From Candidatus Melainabacteria bacterium (GTDB taxonomy: Bacteria > Cyanobacteriota > Vampirovibrionia > Obscuribacterales > Obscuribacteraceae), in the NCBI GenBank assembly GCA_016699165.1, contig CP064963.1:1922001-1986000 (forward strand): DNA of 64,000 bases. The letters are read 5' to 3'. Every line of letters starts with the position of its first letter. Position 1 is the first letter of the stretch. Under the pieces are notes generated by a model, which was given only the letters and a program-made list of their open reading frames with translations, had not been told where the DNA came from and searched no databases. Positions 32,972 to 42,883 of this stretch are shown here, one piece after another. Both the position numbers and the translations under genes were made by a program.

Positions 32972-34248
32972 AAATTCTAGTAGTCGGAAATGGTGGTCGA
33001 GAACACGCACTGTGCTGGAAACTGGCGCAGAGTCAAGTTGTAAGCAAAATCTTTTGTGCACCAGGAAATGGTGGCACCGCTCAAGAGCAAAAAACAAAAA
33101 ATCTAAATATTGGAGTGAATGATTTTGACGCACTGAGCGAATTTGCCAACTCCAACGAAATAGATTTAATTGTAATTGGACCTGACAATCCGCTTGCCGA
33201 CGGCATCACCGATTACTTAGAAAAATCAGGGCACAAAGTATTTGGACCTACCAAAGAACAAGCAAAATTAGAATGGAGCAAAGTACATGCCAAAGAAACA
33301 ATGCGCCGATTGTCTTTGCCCACAGCAAATTTTGAAGTGTTCGACAATAAAGAAAAAGCGCTTGAATATGCCAAGTCAAACGACCTTGCGCGCGTCGTAA
33401 AAGTTGATGGATTGGCGCTTGGCAAAGGCGTTATGGTCTGCGATTCTATAGACGATGTGGAGCAAGCCCTTTCATCTATTTTTGATCGAAAAGCTTTTGG
33501 CGATGCTGGACAAAAAATTATTATCGAGCAAAAACTAACAGGCGAAGAATTATCTATTCTTTGTTTGTGTGATGGTAAAACGCTAAAGGCGATGCCTGCC
33601 TGTCAGGATCACAAACGCAGATTCGATGGCGACAAAGGTCCCAACACAGGCGGAATGGGTGCTTACACTCCAGTGCCTTTGTATGACAAATACAAAAAAC
33701 AAATTGACGAGCAAGTTCTTGCACCTATTAATCGCGCGCTGAGCGAAGGCACTTTATCTTTTAAAGGCGTGCTCTTCATAGGTATTTTAGTTGCTGACGA
33801 TATTCCTTATGTGCTTGAATTCAACGCTCGCTTTGGCGATCCCGAAACTCAAGCAGTCCTGCCTAGAATGAAATCGTGTCTTGCCAAAGCACTAAAAGCT
33901 TGTACCGATGGCACACTAGATAAAGTAAATCTAGAATGGGATCAAGGAGCCAGTTTATGTGTAGTAGCCGTTGGCAAAGCCTATCCAGAGTCGTCTTCAA
34001 AAGGCGAGAAAATTACTGTAGGCGAATTGCCAGACAACGACAAAGTTCAGTTATTTCATGCTGGCACTATTTATAAAGATAATACAGTCACTACAAATGG
34101 TGGCAGAGTAATGGGCATGACCGGACTTGGCAAAAGTTTGAGCGAAGCTTCAAGCAACGCTTACAAAGCACTTGAGTCTGTATCCTTCAACGACATGGAT
34201 TATCGCAAAGACATTGGTGCCAAAGCGATGAGGAGTCTAGCTCAATGA
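32968..34248 (+). CDS. purD: phosphoribosylamine-glycine ligase (PurD)
   Basis: 426 aa ATP-grasp enzyme that makes GAR from phosphoribosylamine and glycine. N-terminal MKILVVGNGGREHALCWKL; HKRRFDGDKGPNTGGMGAYTP in the ATP-grasp core; metal-binding end EFNARFGDPETQAVLPRM. Length is typical. ATGA overlaps at both ends couple it to purC and purN. Confidence 0.96.
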   Translation: MKILVVGNGGREHALCWKLAQSQVVSKIFCAPGNGGTAQEQKTKNLNIGVNDFDALSEFANSNEIDLIVIGPDNPLADGITDYLEKSGHKVFGPTKEQAKLEWSKVHAKETMRRLSLPTANFEVFDNKEKALEYAKSNDLARVVKVDGLALGKGVMVCDSIDDVEQALSSIFDRKAFGDAGQKIIIEQKLTGEELSILCLCDGKTLKAMPACQDHKRRFDGDKGPNTGGMGAYTPVPLYDKYKKQIDEQVLAPINRALSEGTLSFKGVLFIGILVADDIPYVLEFNARFGDPETQAVLPRMKSCLAKALKACTDGTLDKVNLEWDQGASLCVVAVGKAYPESSSKGEKITVGELPDNDKVQLFHAGTIYKDNTVTTNGGRVMGMTGLGKSLSEASSNAYKALESVSFNDMDYRKDIGAKAMRSLAQ

Positions 34249-34838
34249 TTAAGATTGCGGTCTTTATTTCGGGTCGGGGCTCGAATTTAAATGCAATTAT
34301 CCAAGCCATTGCAGACAAGCGACTATCTGCCAAAATCGAAACTGTGATTTCAAATGACAAAGACGCAACGGGATTAATCATCGCCGAGCAGCATGGACTC
34401 AATACTTTTGCAATTTCACAAAAGGGCATGACACGCGCCCAGCACGAAGAAAAAATTCTCGAGCATTTAAGTAAGTTCAAACTCGATTATATTGTCCTTG
34501 CAGGCTACATGCGCATCTTGAGTCCCGATTTTCTCAAACATTTCAAATCAGAACAAGGCTATTACAAAGTTATAAATATCCATCCGTCACTGTTGCCTGC
34601 ATTTCCAGGCATTGATTCGTACAAGCAAGCTTTCGATTATGGTGTCAAAGTTGCAGGTGTAACTGTCCACTTAATCGATGAAAACATGGACCGTGGAAAA
34701 ATTCTTGCTCAAGAACCATTTCCACGCTTTGGCGATGACACGCTTGAAACCTTTACCCAGCGCGGTTTATCTGTTGAACATTCACTTTATCCTGCAGTAT
34801 TGCAGCAAATAGCCAAACACGGAATTGAAAAGAAATGA
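34245..34838 (+). CDS. purN: phosphoribosylglycinamide formyltransferase (PurN)
   Basis: 197 aa. Transfers formyl from 10-formyl-THF to GAR. VFISGRGSNLNAII phosphate loop; catalytic Asn111 and His113 in INIHPSLLPAFPG; Asp149 in LIDENMDRGKI. Length is typical. It has ATGA overlaps with both purD and purL. No formate-dependent PurT appears in the cluster. Confidence 0.96.
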   Translation: MIKIAVFISGRGSNLNAIIQAIADKRLSAKIETVISNDKDATGLIIAEQHGLNTFAISQKGMTRAQHEEKILEHLSKFKLDYIVLAGYMRILSPDFLKHFKSEQGYYKVINIHPSLLPAFPGIDSYKQAFDYGVKVAGVTVHLIDENMDRGKILAQEPFPRFGDDTLETFTQRGLSVEHSLYPAVLQQIAKHGIEKK

Positions 34839-37816
34839 ACACACTGAAAAACAGTCCTAATCAAGATAGTGGCGAAGAGACAATAGACCTGTTGCGATTT
34901 GCTGTCATCGACAAAAAGCTCAATTCCAATTCGGACAGCTTTCAGTTATGTTGGGTTCGATTTTCACCTGAGCGAATTGACGAAAAAGAGCTGCTTAATC
35001 GCTTAAGCGAAGTTCTGGTAGACGAATGCTATCAAAAGAGCGATTTCTTTATGGGCAGCATGGATTTCGCCTGGAATAATCAGTGGCTTGCTCAAGGTTT
35101 TAAATGGTGGGCAGAAAAACAATTTCTACCAGGTGTCACAGACAATCTAGCCCACACAATCAAAGAAGCACTGGTGCTTGTTGGAGGTGACGAATTTAAC
35201 TCTATTGAGATAGCTTCGGGCAAAGGCTTTTTGTTTAACAAATCATTTGCAAACAAAGACGAAATCATCGAATACTCAAAGTATAAACTTTTCCACCCGC
35301 TAGTTGAAAAAATGGTAGTGCATGACTTAAGTAAGCTAGATACGCCTGGCGAGCTACTTGGATATCCCAAAGTCAAATTCAAACTCGAAGCAAATGAACT
35401 GGTAACTGTTGATTTAAATTTGGACGATGCCAAACTAGAAGAATTAAGCAAGAAAAGACTGCTTGCTCTGTCGCTTAAAGAAATGCAAGAAATCAAAAAA
35501 TATTATGCAAGCGACAAAATCAAAAAATTAAGAGCATCGAAAAACATGCCCGCGATGCCGACCGACGTCGAACTTGAAGTGTTTGCTCAAACCTGGTCAG
35601 AGCATTGCAAGCACAAGATTTTTGCCGCCGATATCGAGTATGAAGGCAAGAAAATAAGCAGCCTGTACAAGACTTATATAAAAGGTGCCACCAATAAAAT
35701 TCGCAAGAAAAGACCCGACTTGTTATCTGTTTTCGATGACAATTCAGGCGTGGTCAAATGGGACGAAGAATACGCAGTTTGTTTTAAGGTCGAAACACAT
35801 AATTCACCTTCTGCACTCGAACCTTACGGTGGCGCATTAACCGGTATTTTAGGCGTCAACCGAGACATTCTTGGCACCGGGCTTTCAGCTAAGCCAATAT
35901 TTAACACCGACATTTTTTGCTTTGCTTATCCACACGATAAGTCGCTGCCTGTTCGCCCTAAATTGCTGCCACCACTTGTAATAGCGCGCGGTGTGCGACT
36001 TGGTGTACAGGATGGCGGAAACAAAAGCGGTATTCCCACAGTAAACGGTGCAGTTTATTTTCATTCTTCATATAGAGCCAAGCCGCTTGTATTTTGCGGA
36101 ACCGGTGGATTGCTTCGTATCGAAAAGGATGGTCGCTTACAATATGCCAAACACACAAAAACAGGCGATCGCATTGTTGTAGTGGGCGGCAGAGTGGGCA
36201 AAGACGGAATCCACGGAGCCACTTTCTCATCTGAAACAATGCACGAAGGCTCGCCAGTCTCTGCCGTTCAGATTGGTGATCCATTTTTGCAAAAACGAGT
36301 AATTGATTTTATTCTGGCAGCAAACGAAAAAAATCTTATGACTGGTATCACAGACAATGGTGCCGGAGGCTTATCCTCTTCTGTGGGCGAAATGGCGGGC
36401 ATCACTCATGGTGCCACAATGGACTTGGACAAAGTGCCCCTTAAATATCCAGGTCTTAGCGACTGGGAAATTGTTGTCTCTGAATCGCAAGAGCGTATGA
36501 GCGTTTCGGTAGATCCAAAAGATCTCGATGCCTTTCTTGCTTTGGCTCAAGATTACAATGTTGAGGCAAGCGACATCGGTCATTTCAACACCGATGGATA
36601 TTTCCATATTACTCGCGGCGATAAAACAGTTGCGTTGCTTGACTTGGATTTCTTGCACGACGGTGTGCCCAAATTGTCTATGCAAGCCGAAGTTCATACA
36701 TATGAAAGTACTGAGTCAAGTTATAAACTGCCCGAATCAGGACAAGACTATAACGAAGCTTTACTCAAATTATTAGCTCATCCAAATATATCGAGCCGCG
36801 AATCAATCATTCGCCAATATGACCATGAAGTGCAGGGAGCAAGCGTTATCAAGCCTCTCATGGGTCCAGGGAGAAAAGCGCCATGCGATGCTGCAGTGAT
36901 AAAACCAATTCTTTCACAACAAGCAGGTCTAATAGTTTCAAACGGATTATGTCCGCAGTGGAGCAAATACGACGCTTATTTGATGGCTACAATGGCTGTG
37001 GATGAGGCGGTACGCAATGCTTGCTGTGTTGGTGCCGATCCTAAAACACTTAGCCTACTCGATAATTTCTGTTGGGCAGATCCTGTTCCATCGCCCAAGA
37101 ATAGCGAAGGAGCAAAGCGTCTTGGTCAATTAGTGCGCGCCTGTCAGGGACTATACGATGCTTGCGTAGCCTTTGGTGCACCCTTAATTTCGGGCAAAGA
37201 CAGCATGAAAAACGACTTTGACGATGGCGTTGTAAAACTTGCTATCGAGCCCACGTTGCTTGTGTCTGCCATGGGTAAAATGGAAAATTCAGATAATGCC
37301 GTATCGATGGAATTCAAACAAATTGGCGATTTGATTTATTTTATAAGTGCAGGTGATGCCTCTATTTCAGGCAGTCATTACAGCGAAATCACTGGCACCC
37401 GAGATGGCAAACTTCCAAAAGTAGATCTAAAAGCTGCACCAAAATTATACGCCAAACTGCACAAAGCAATTGAGTCACAGCTAATAAACTCGGCACATGA
37501 TTGCTCAGAAGGCGGCACAGCAGTGTGCCTTGCTGAGTGTGTGATAGGTTCTGGACTGGGTGCCAAAGTAGAGATTGAAGGCAACGAGTTTGCTCTATTT
37601 AGCGAAGGACCCTCACGCATTATTGTCACAGTAAGCGCAGACAAACAAGAAAGCTTCGAAGCCCACTGGAAAAAAACGGCTGGAGTTGAGGTAATAAAAC
37701 TGGGCGAAGTTGTTGATTCTAAGCGGCTTCATGTAGGCAGCTCCATTGATTTATCATTGCAAGACATGCAAGAAGCCTGGCACAATGGCGTAAGCGACAT
37801 TTTCGAGGTGAATTAA
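34835..37816 (+). CDS. purL: phosphoribosylformylglycinamidine synthase, fused PurS-PurL type
   Basis: 993 aa, about 250 longer than small PurL (about 740) and about 300 shorter than the PurLQ fusion. Residues 1 to about 215 carry two PurS-like stretches (FAVIDKKLNSNSDSF..., VLVGGDEFNSIEIASGKGF), so PurS is built in; no separate purS exists in the cluster. The catalytic body shows TWSEHCKHKIF, FKVETHNSPSALEPYGGALTG, MTGITDNGAGGLSSSVGEMA and SAHDCSEGGTAVCLAEC. It works with PurQ (next gene), which supplies ammonia. ATGA overlap with purN. Confidence 0.92.
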   Translation: MNTLKNSPNQDSGEETIDLLRFAVIDKKLNSNSDSFQLCWVRFSPERIDEKELLNRLSEVLVDECYQKSDFFMGSMDFAWNNQWLAQGFKWWAEKQFLPGVTDNLAHTIKEALVLVGGDEFNSIEIASGKGFLFNKSFANKDEIIEYSKYKLFHPLVEKMVVHDLSKLDTPGELLGYPKVKFKLEANELVTVDLNLDDAKLEELSKKRLLALSLKEMQEIKKYYASDKIKKLRASKNMPAMPTDVELEVFAQTWSEHCKHKIFAADIEYEGKKISSLYKTYIKGATNKIRKKRPDLLSVFDDNSGVVKWDEEYAVCFKVETHNSPSALEPYGGALTGILGVNRDILGTGLSAKPIFNTDIFCFAYPHDKSLPVRPKLLPPLVIARGVRLGVQDGGNKSGIPTVNGAVYFHSSYRAKPLVFCGTGGLLRIEKDGRLQYAKHTKTGDRIVVVGGRVGKDGIHGATFSSETMHEGSPVSAVQIGDPFLQKRVIDFILAANEKNLMTGITDNGAGGLSSSVGEMAGITHGATMDLDKVPLKYPGLSDWEIVVSESQERMSVSVDPKDLDAFLALAQDYNVEASDIGHFNTDGYFHITRGDKTVALLDLDFLHDGVPKLSMQAEVHTYESTESSYKLPESGQDYNEALLKLLAHPNISSRESIIRQYDHEVQGASVIKPLMGPGRKAPCDAAVIKPILSQQAGLIVSNGLCPQWSKYDAYLMATMAVDEAVRNACCVGADPKTLSLLDNFCWADPVPSPKNSEGAKRLGQLVRACQGLYDACVAFGAPLISGKDSMKNDFDDGVVKLAIEPTLLVSAMGKMENSDNAVSMEFKQIGDLIYFISAGDASISGSHYSEITGTRDGKLPKVDLKAAPKLYAKLHKAIESQLINSAHDCSEGGTAVCLAECVIGSGLGAKVEIEGNEFALFSEGPSRIIVTVSADKQESFEAHWKKTAGVEVIKLGEVVDSKRLHVGSSIDLSLQDMQEAWHNGVSDIFEVN

Positions 37817-37818
37817 AT

Positions 37819-38577
37819 ATGGTCTCTCCCAGAGCGATAGTATTAGCCGGCGACGGTGTCAATTGTGAAAATGAGACTGTCCATGCCCTTCGTCTTGGCG
37901 GATTTGAAGCCGAATCTCAGCATGTGTCGCGCTTACTCAAAACAGGCGATTTTTTATCCAATTCAGATTTGTTAGTCTTACCTGGTGGCTTTTCTTTTGG
38001 CGATGAAATTCAAAGCGGCAAAGTGCTTGCTCTAAAAATTATGTCGCGTTTAAAAGAAGAAATAGAAGAATTTGTCGAGCGCGGCAAACTAATAATTGGA
38101 ATTTGCAATGGCTTTCAAGCTCTAGTAAATATGCGCTTATTGCCTGGCAACTTACAAAAGGAACGCAAATCAGTAAGTCTTGTGCACAATGAGCAAACAC
38201 GTTTCAGTGACACCTGGGTTGATTTAGATATTCCTCCCTCACAAGAAGGACATTTCTTTGCCGGTCTTGAAAAAATTCAGCTCCCCATCCGTCATGGCGA
38301 AGGCAGAATCGTCACTTCACTTCCAGATCAAGATGCGCTACTGTCCTATTGCCCAATGTTCTATACAGAAGATGTTAATGGTAGCCTGGCTCGTATGGCG
38401 GCTTTGCAAAACGAAGCAGGCACCGTACTTGGTATGATGCCCCATCCAGAAGCTTATATACGCTGGACACAGCATCCAAACTGGCCCCTGATGAAAACTC
38501 GGGGTGAAGATTTTTCTTGCGACCCACCTGGATTGATAATATTCAGAAACGCCTGTCAGATAGCCCGTCATAGTTGA
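37819..38577 (+). CDS. purQ: phosphoribosylformylglycinamidine synthase glutaminase subunit (PurQ)
   Basis: 252 aa class I glutamine amidotransferase. Nucleophile Cys96 in IIGICNGFQALV, oxyanion region VLPGGFSFGDEIQSG, and the His-Glu pair in MMPHPEAYIRW. Slightly longer than Bacillus PurQ (about 227) because of a C-terminal extension (ENFSCDPPG-like end). It starts two bases after the purL stop. Confidence 0.95.
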   Translation: MVSPRAIVLAGDGVNCENETVHALRLGGFEAESQHVSRLLKTGDFLSNSDLLVLPGGFSFGDEIQSGKVLALKIMSRLKEEIEEFVERGKLIIGICNGFQALVNMRLLPGNLQKERKSVSLVHNEQTRFSDTWVDLDIPPSQEGHFFAGLEKIQLPIRHGEGRIVTSLPDQDALLSYCPMFYTEDVNGSLARMAALQNEAGTVLGMMPHPEAYIRWTQHPNWPLMKTRGEDFSCDPPGLIIFRNACQIARHS

Positions 38578-38598
38578 AAAACAAGAGTAAGAAATAAA

Positions 38599-39615
38599 AT
38601 GGACACCAAGCCTAAAACATATCAAGACTCTGGAGTAGACATAGAAAAAGCCGATCGCTTTGTAGGCCGGCTTAAAAATCTGGCCACAAGAAAAGGCCAC
38701 AAAGAACTCTGGTCGGGAGCGGGCGGCTATGCTTCTGTCTATCCAGTGGACGGAAACAAAGGCATTGCATTAACCACAGATGGTGTTGGGACTAAATTAT
38801 TACTTGCCATTGAGCAAAAAAAATATGACACCATCGGCATAGATTTAGTGGCTATGTGCGCCAACGACCTGATTTGTGTCGGGGCTCGCCCTCAGGCTTT
38901 TCTAGATTATTATGCCATCGGCAAAATTAACGACGATGTCTCAGACGCCATTATAAAAGGAATAGTAGAAGGCTGCGATCAGGCAGGAATGCTCTTAGTC
39001 GGCGGAGAAACGGCAGAAATGCCCGACTTATATAGTCACGACCATTTCGATTTAGCCGGATTTGCCATGGGTGTAGTACAAAAAAGCGAACTGATAACAG
39101 GCGACAAAATTAAAGCCAATGACCTCGTAATTGGAGTTGCTTCTTCTGGCATTCATTCAAATGGATTCTCACTAGCGCGCAAACTTATTAAAGACGGTCC
39201 CATGCGCTCTGAGTTGCTTACACCAACTTTGATTTATTGCAAACCGGTGGTTGAATTACTGGATAAATTCCATGATCAATTGAGCGGTATCGCCCATATC
39301 ACAGGTGGTGGCTGGACTAACTTGTTTAGACTAAATAAGCAGGTCTCTTTCCAGATTGAAAACAAAATTTCAATGCCAAAAATAATAGACACGCTTGCAT
39401 CTCAAGTTGACATAACTGAGATGTACAAAACATTCAATATGGGCATCGGTCTCTTCGTCACGGCTCAAGCAGCCATTGCAGACGATATTGTAAAAGTGTT
39501 CCAGAATGCTGGATTTGAAGCAGCCACAATGGGCGAAGTGAGCGAATCAAGCGAGTCTGAATCAAAAATTGAAGTATCGGGTAATCACAAAGTTCTCTTA
39601 AGGAGGCACGATTAA
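38599..39615 (+). CDS. purM: phosphoribosylformylglycinamidine cyclo-ligase (PurM)
   Basis: 338 aa. Closes FGAM to AIR. Recognised by YQDSGVDIEKADRFV at the N terminus, ALTTDGVGTKLLLA, GIDLVAMCANDLICVGARP, LVGGETAEMPDLY, GVASSGIHSNGFSLAR and AHITGGGWTNL. Length is typical. It follows purQ by 21 bases, then purH within one base. Confidence 0.96.
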   Translation: MDTKPKTYQDSGVDIEKADRFVGRLKNLATRKGHKELWSGAGGYASVYPVDGNKGIALTTDGVGTKLLLAIEQKKYDTIGIDLVAMCANDLICVGARPQAFLDYYAIGKINDDVSDAIIKGIVEGCDQAGMLLVGGETAEMPDLYSHDHFDLAGFAMGVVQKSELITGDKIKANDLVIGVASSGIHSNGFSLARKLIKDGPMRSELLTPTLIYCKPVVELLDKFHDQLSGIAHITGGGWTNLFRLNKQVSFQIENKISMPKIIDTLASQVDITEMYKTFNMGIGLFVTAQAAIADDIVKVFQNAGFEAATMGEVSESSESESKIEVSGNHKVLLRRHD

Positions 39616-39616
39616 T

Positions 39617-41185
39617 ATGGCGGCGGTGTTAGTAAGCGTTCTGGACAAAACAGGGCTCGAAAAATTCATCAAAGAACTGGTTAAGTTAAAACCCGACTAC
39701 AAAGTAATTGGCACCACCAGTACCGCCAAGCATTTAAGCGAAGTGGGAATTGATTGTATCTCAATCGACAAAGTGACAGGCTTTCCCGAGATTCTGGGTG
39801 GACGCGTTAAAACACTTCATCCAAATGTTTTTGGCGGAATACTATCGCGTGACACAGACGACGATAGAGCCACACTGAAAGAACATGGCATCGAAGAAAT
39901 CGACATGGTCATAGTAAATCTATACGCCTTTGAACAAAAACTAAAAGAAAACTTGCCCGAAGACAAAATGATCGAGCACATCGACATTGGCGGCGTAAGC
40001 TTAATTCGAGCTGCTGGCAAAAACTTCTCGCGAGTAAATATCGTTTGCGACCCATCGCAATATGATGATGTTCTTGCTCAAATGAAAGACAAAGGCGCGA
40101 CTACTTATGATTTTCGCAAGAAACTGGCTGCCAAAGCCTTTCAACATACAGCTAATTATGACCGCATAATTTCTGACTATTTTGCAAAAATTTGCGCCGA
40201 TAGCGAATCAAATGGCGATGGTGAAAATTTCCCCAAACAAGTGACATTGAGTTTGCAACAAAATCAGTCGCTTAGATATGGCGAAAATCCACACCAGGCA
40301 GCTGCCTGGTACGACGCAGGAAGCAAGGGCTCGCCTTTTCATCAGTTGCAGGGCAAAGAACTTTCTTCTAATAACATTTTAGATGTTTATAGTCTGGTCA
40401 CGATATTGCGCGAATTTTCGACCCATAAAAAAATCATGTCATGCATTATCAAACATAATAATCCTTGCGGTGTTGCCCTTGGTAAAACAGCAATGGACGC
40501 TTTTGAAAAAGCATATAACGCAGACCCGCTTTCCGCTTTTGGTGGCGTATACGGATTCACAACAGAGGTTGACGGTCCTCTGGCTACAAAAATCATCGAA
40601 GGATTTGTCGAGATTGTTCTTGCTCCATCGTTTAGCAAAGAAGCTCTGGAAGCTTTTTCTAAGAAGAAAAACATTCGCGTTTTAGAAGTGAAAAAAGAAT
40701 TTCTCGAACCACTTCCATACGACAGTGTCAAAGCTCGCGACTTGCAAGACTTCGGTTGGATTTTAGAAAAATCGCAAGAAGCGCCAAAACAATTGAGCGA
40801 ATTTGAATGTGTGACAGAAGACAAAAATCTAACTGACGCTCAAAAAGAAGACATCGAATTTGCCTGGAAAATCGTACGACATCTTACATCCAATGCAATA
40901 TTTGTAGTTAAAGATGGCGTCTCAATTGGTTTTGGCATCGGTCAAACAAGCCGAGTGGCTAGCGTCAAAATTGCACTTGCACAAGCTGGCGACCACGCCA
41001 AAGGTGCTGTAATGGCAAGCGATGCCTTCTTTCCTGCCACAGACAATATAGACGAAGCATCAAAAGCAGGAATCACAGTGATAGTTCAACCCGGCGGCAG
41101 CATCAAAGATGCAGACGTCATTGCTGCCTGTAAGAGCAACAAAATAAGTATGCTCTTTACCGGTCAACGCTGCTTCAAACACTAA
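39617..41185 (+). CDS. purH: bifunctional AICAR formyltransferase / IMP cyclohydrolase (PurH)
   Basis: 522 aa. Last two steps to IMP. The N-terminal MGS-like cyclohydrolase half is about 1-190 (VLVSVLDKTGLEKFIKEL, GRVKTLHPNVFGGIL, MVIVNLYAFE). The formyltransferase half is about 200-522 (LRYGENPHQAAAWY, CIIKHNNPCGVALG, SDAFFPATDNIDEASKAGI, VIQPGGS-type end, MLFTGQRCFKH). AGGAGG lies ten bases before the ATG at 39617. Confidence 0.96.
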   Translation: MAAVLVSVLDKTGLEKFIKELVKLKPDYKVIGTTSTAKHLSEVGIDCISIDKVTGFPEILGGRVKTLHPNVFGGILSRDTDDDRATLKEHGIEEIDMVIVNLYAFEQKLKENLPEDKMIEHIDIGGVSLIRAAGKNFSRVNIVCDPSQYDDVLAQMKDKGATTYDFRKKLAAKAFQHTANYDRIISDYFAKICADSESNGDGENFPKQVTLSLQQNQSLRYGENPHQAAAWYDAGSKGSPFHQLQGKELSSNNILDVYSLVTILREFSTHKKIMSCIIKHNNPCGVALGKTAMDAFEKAYNADPLSAFGGVYGFTTEVDGPLATKIIEGFVEIVLAPSFSKEALEAFSKKKNIRVLEVKKEFLEPLPYDSVKARDLQDFGWILEKSQEAPKQLSEFECVTEDKNLTDAQKEDIEFAWKIVRHLTSNAIFVVKDGVSIGFGIGQTSRVASVKIALAQAGDHAKGAVMASDAFFPATDNIDEASKAGITVIVQPGGSIKDADVIAACKSNKISMLFTGQRCFKH

Positions 41186-41197
41186 AAGGAGAATGCG

Positions 41198-41695
41198 GTG
41201 AAAAATAACGAAACACATCCGCTAGTCGCAATCATCGTGGGCAGCTCGTCCGACTGGGACACCATGAAGAATGCCGAAGAGATTTTAAACGATTTCAAAA
41301 TCCCCTGCGAATGCAAAGTAGTGAGCGCTCATCGCACACCCGACCTAATGTACGAATACGCTAAAAGCGCCAAATCACGCGGTATTAAACTAATTATTGC
41401 CGGTGCTGGTGGTGCTGCTCATCTTCCTGGCATGGTGTCTGCATTGACACCATTGCCGGTGCTGGGTGTGCCTGTTGAATCGAAGACCTTAAAAGGAATG
41501 GACAGTTTACTTTCTATAGTCCAGATGCCTAAGGGAGTTCCCACTGCTACATTTGCAATTGGAGCAGCAGGAGCAGCTAACGCCGCATTGTTTGCTGTGC
41601 GATTTCTGGCACTCGACAATGAAGAGTTAGCAGGCAAGTTAGACGAATTCATCAAAGAAAAAGCAAAAGACGCTCAGAACAGTAAACTAAAATAA
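41198..41695 (+). CDS. purE: N5-carboxyaminoimidazole ribonucleotide mutase (PurE, class I)
   Basis: 165 aa from a GTG with AAAGGAG upstream. Phosphate loop IIVGSSSDWDTMKNAEEIL, and VVSAHRTPDLMYEYA with the mutase histidine. AGAGGAAHLPGMVSALTPLPVLGVP completes the fold. Class I (bicarbonate-route) PurE is expected because purK follows, overlapping by one base (TAATG). Confidence 0.96.
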   Translation: MKNNETHPLVAIIVGSSSDWDTMKNAEEILNDFKIPCECKVVSAHRTPDLMYEYAKSAKSRGIKLIIAGAGGAAHLPGMVSALTPLPVLGVPVESKTLKGMDSLLSIVQMPKGVPTATFAIGAAGAANAALFAVRFLALDNEELAGKLDEFIKEKAKDAQNSKLK

Positions 41696-42870
41696 TGAAA
41701 TCACACACCACAGTTGGAATTCTTGGCGGAGGTCAACTTGGACTTCTGCTTGCACGAAGTATTATAAATCTAGGCGGTAAAGTTCTTTTCTACGAGCCCG
41801 ATTCAGCCGCTCCAGCCTGTCTTCATTTTAGATCTATTAACGAGCAGTATAACGACGTCGCATCAATGACCGAGTTTATAAATGCAGTTGATGTCATAAC
41901 TTATGAATTCGAAAATGTGGACGCAACAACACTGCGCTCTCTCAAGCCCAAAACACCTGTTTATCCAAGTCTTGACGTATTGACTGTCACTCAAGATCGA
42001 ATAGCCGAGAAAACTTTTTTACAAGATAACGGACTGCCTCACGCTAAATTTCAGTCTTACAAAAATCTAGACGAGCTGAAAAACAAACACGACTCGCTTA
42101 CTTATCCATGTATATTGAAAACCGCCCGCGGTGGCTATGACGGACATGGTCAATTTTTCGTCGAAGATAAAGCCACTCTTGAATCGCTTCTCAAAGCACT
42201 TGAGCAAAAATATTCTAAAGAAACATGCTTCATCGCCGAAGAAGTAGTGGACATAGCCATTGAATTAAGCTGCATCACCGCCGTCACCATTGACGGAGAC
42301 TCAGTTGCCTTTCCCGTAATGGAGAATCGTCATCGCGAGCATATTCTAGACACCACTCTAGTACCGGCGCGCATCTCTCCTGAAATCGAAGCGCGCATTC
42401 GCAAAATCGCATTAGATGCAGCCTCAATGCTAAAGGTGACAGGATTGCTCACCACCGAATTCTTCTTGTCTAATGACGACGAAATTTTCATTAACGAGTT
42501 CGCCCCTCGTCCGCACAATTCCGGACACGTCACCATGAAGTCATGCACTATGAGCCAGTTTGATGCTCTGGCGCGAGTTTTGCTCAAACAGCCCTTAAGT
42601 GAAATAGGTCCAGCTAGCTCGGACAGTTATTGCATGATGAATTTGCTTGGCGATATCTGGCTAATGCAAAACAAAAACAATGAGCGCTCACATTTAAATC
42701 TTGCACCACTTCCAGAGCACGAATCGGTCACTGACATCGTACTCTACGGCAAAGAGCTTGCACGCGCTCGCCGCAAAATGGGGCACTTCATAACCCGTTC
42801 ACCAAAACCGGCCAAGGCGCTTGAACTGGCTCTCGATTTCAGAGAAGCTTTAAAAAAAGTACGAAATTAG
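41695..42870 (+). CDS. purK: N5-carboxyaminoimidazole ribonucleotide synthase (PurK)
   Basis: 391 aa ATP-grasp enzyme that makes N5-CAIR from AIR, bicarbonate and ATP. Marks: VGILGGGQLGLLLARS, VITYEFENVDATTLRSL, ILKTARGGYDGHGQF, and FINEFAPRPHNSGHVTMKSC. It completes the purF-to-purK series; purB and purA are not in the window. The FHA gene follows after 13 bases. Confidence 0.95.
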   Translation: MKSHTTVGILGGGQLGLLLARSIINLGGKVLFYEPDSAAPACLHFRSINEQYNDVASMTEFINAVDVITYEFENVDATTLRSLKPKTPVYPSLDVLTVTQDRIAEKTFLQDNGLPHAKFQSYKNLDELKNKHDSLTYPCILKTARGGYDGHGQFFVEDKATLESLLKALEQKYSKETCFIAEEVVDIAIELSCITAVTIDGDSVAFPVMENRHREHILDTTLVPARISPEIEARIRKIALDAASMLKVTGLLTTEFFLSNDDEIFINEFAPRPHNSGHVTMKSCTMSQFDALARVLLKQPLSEIGPASSDSYCMMNLLGDIWLMQNKNNERSHLNLAPLPEHESVTDIVLYGKELARARRKMGHFITRSPKPAKALELALDFREALKKVRN

Positions 42871-42883
42871 TGAGGAAAAATAG

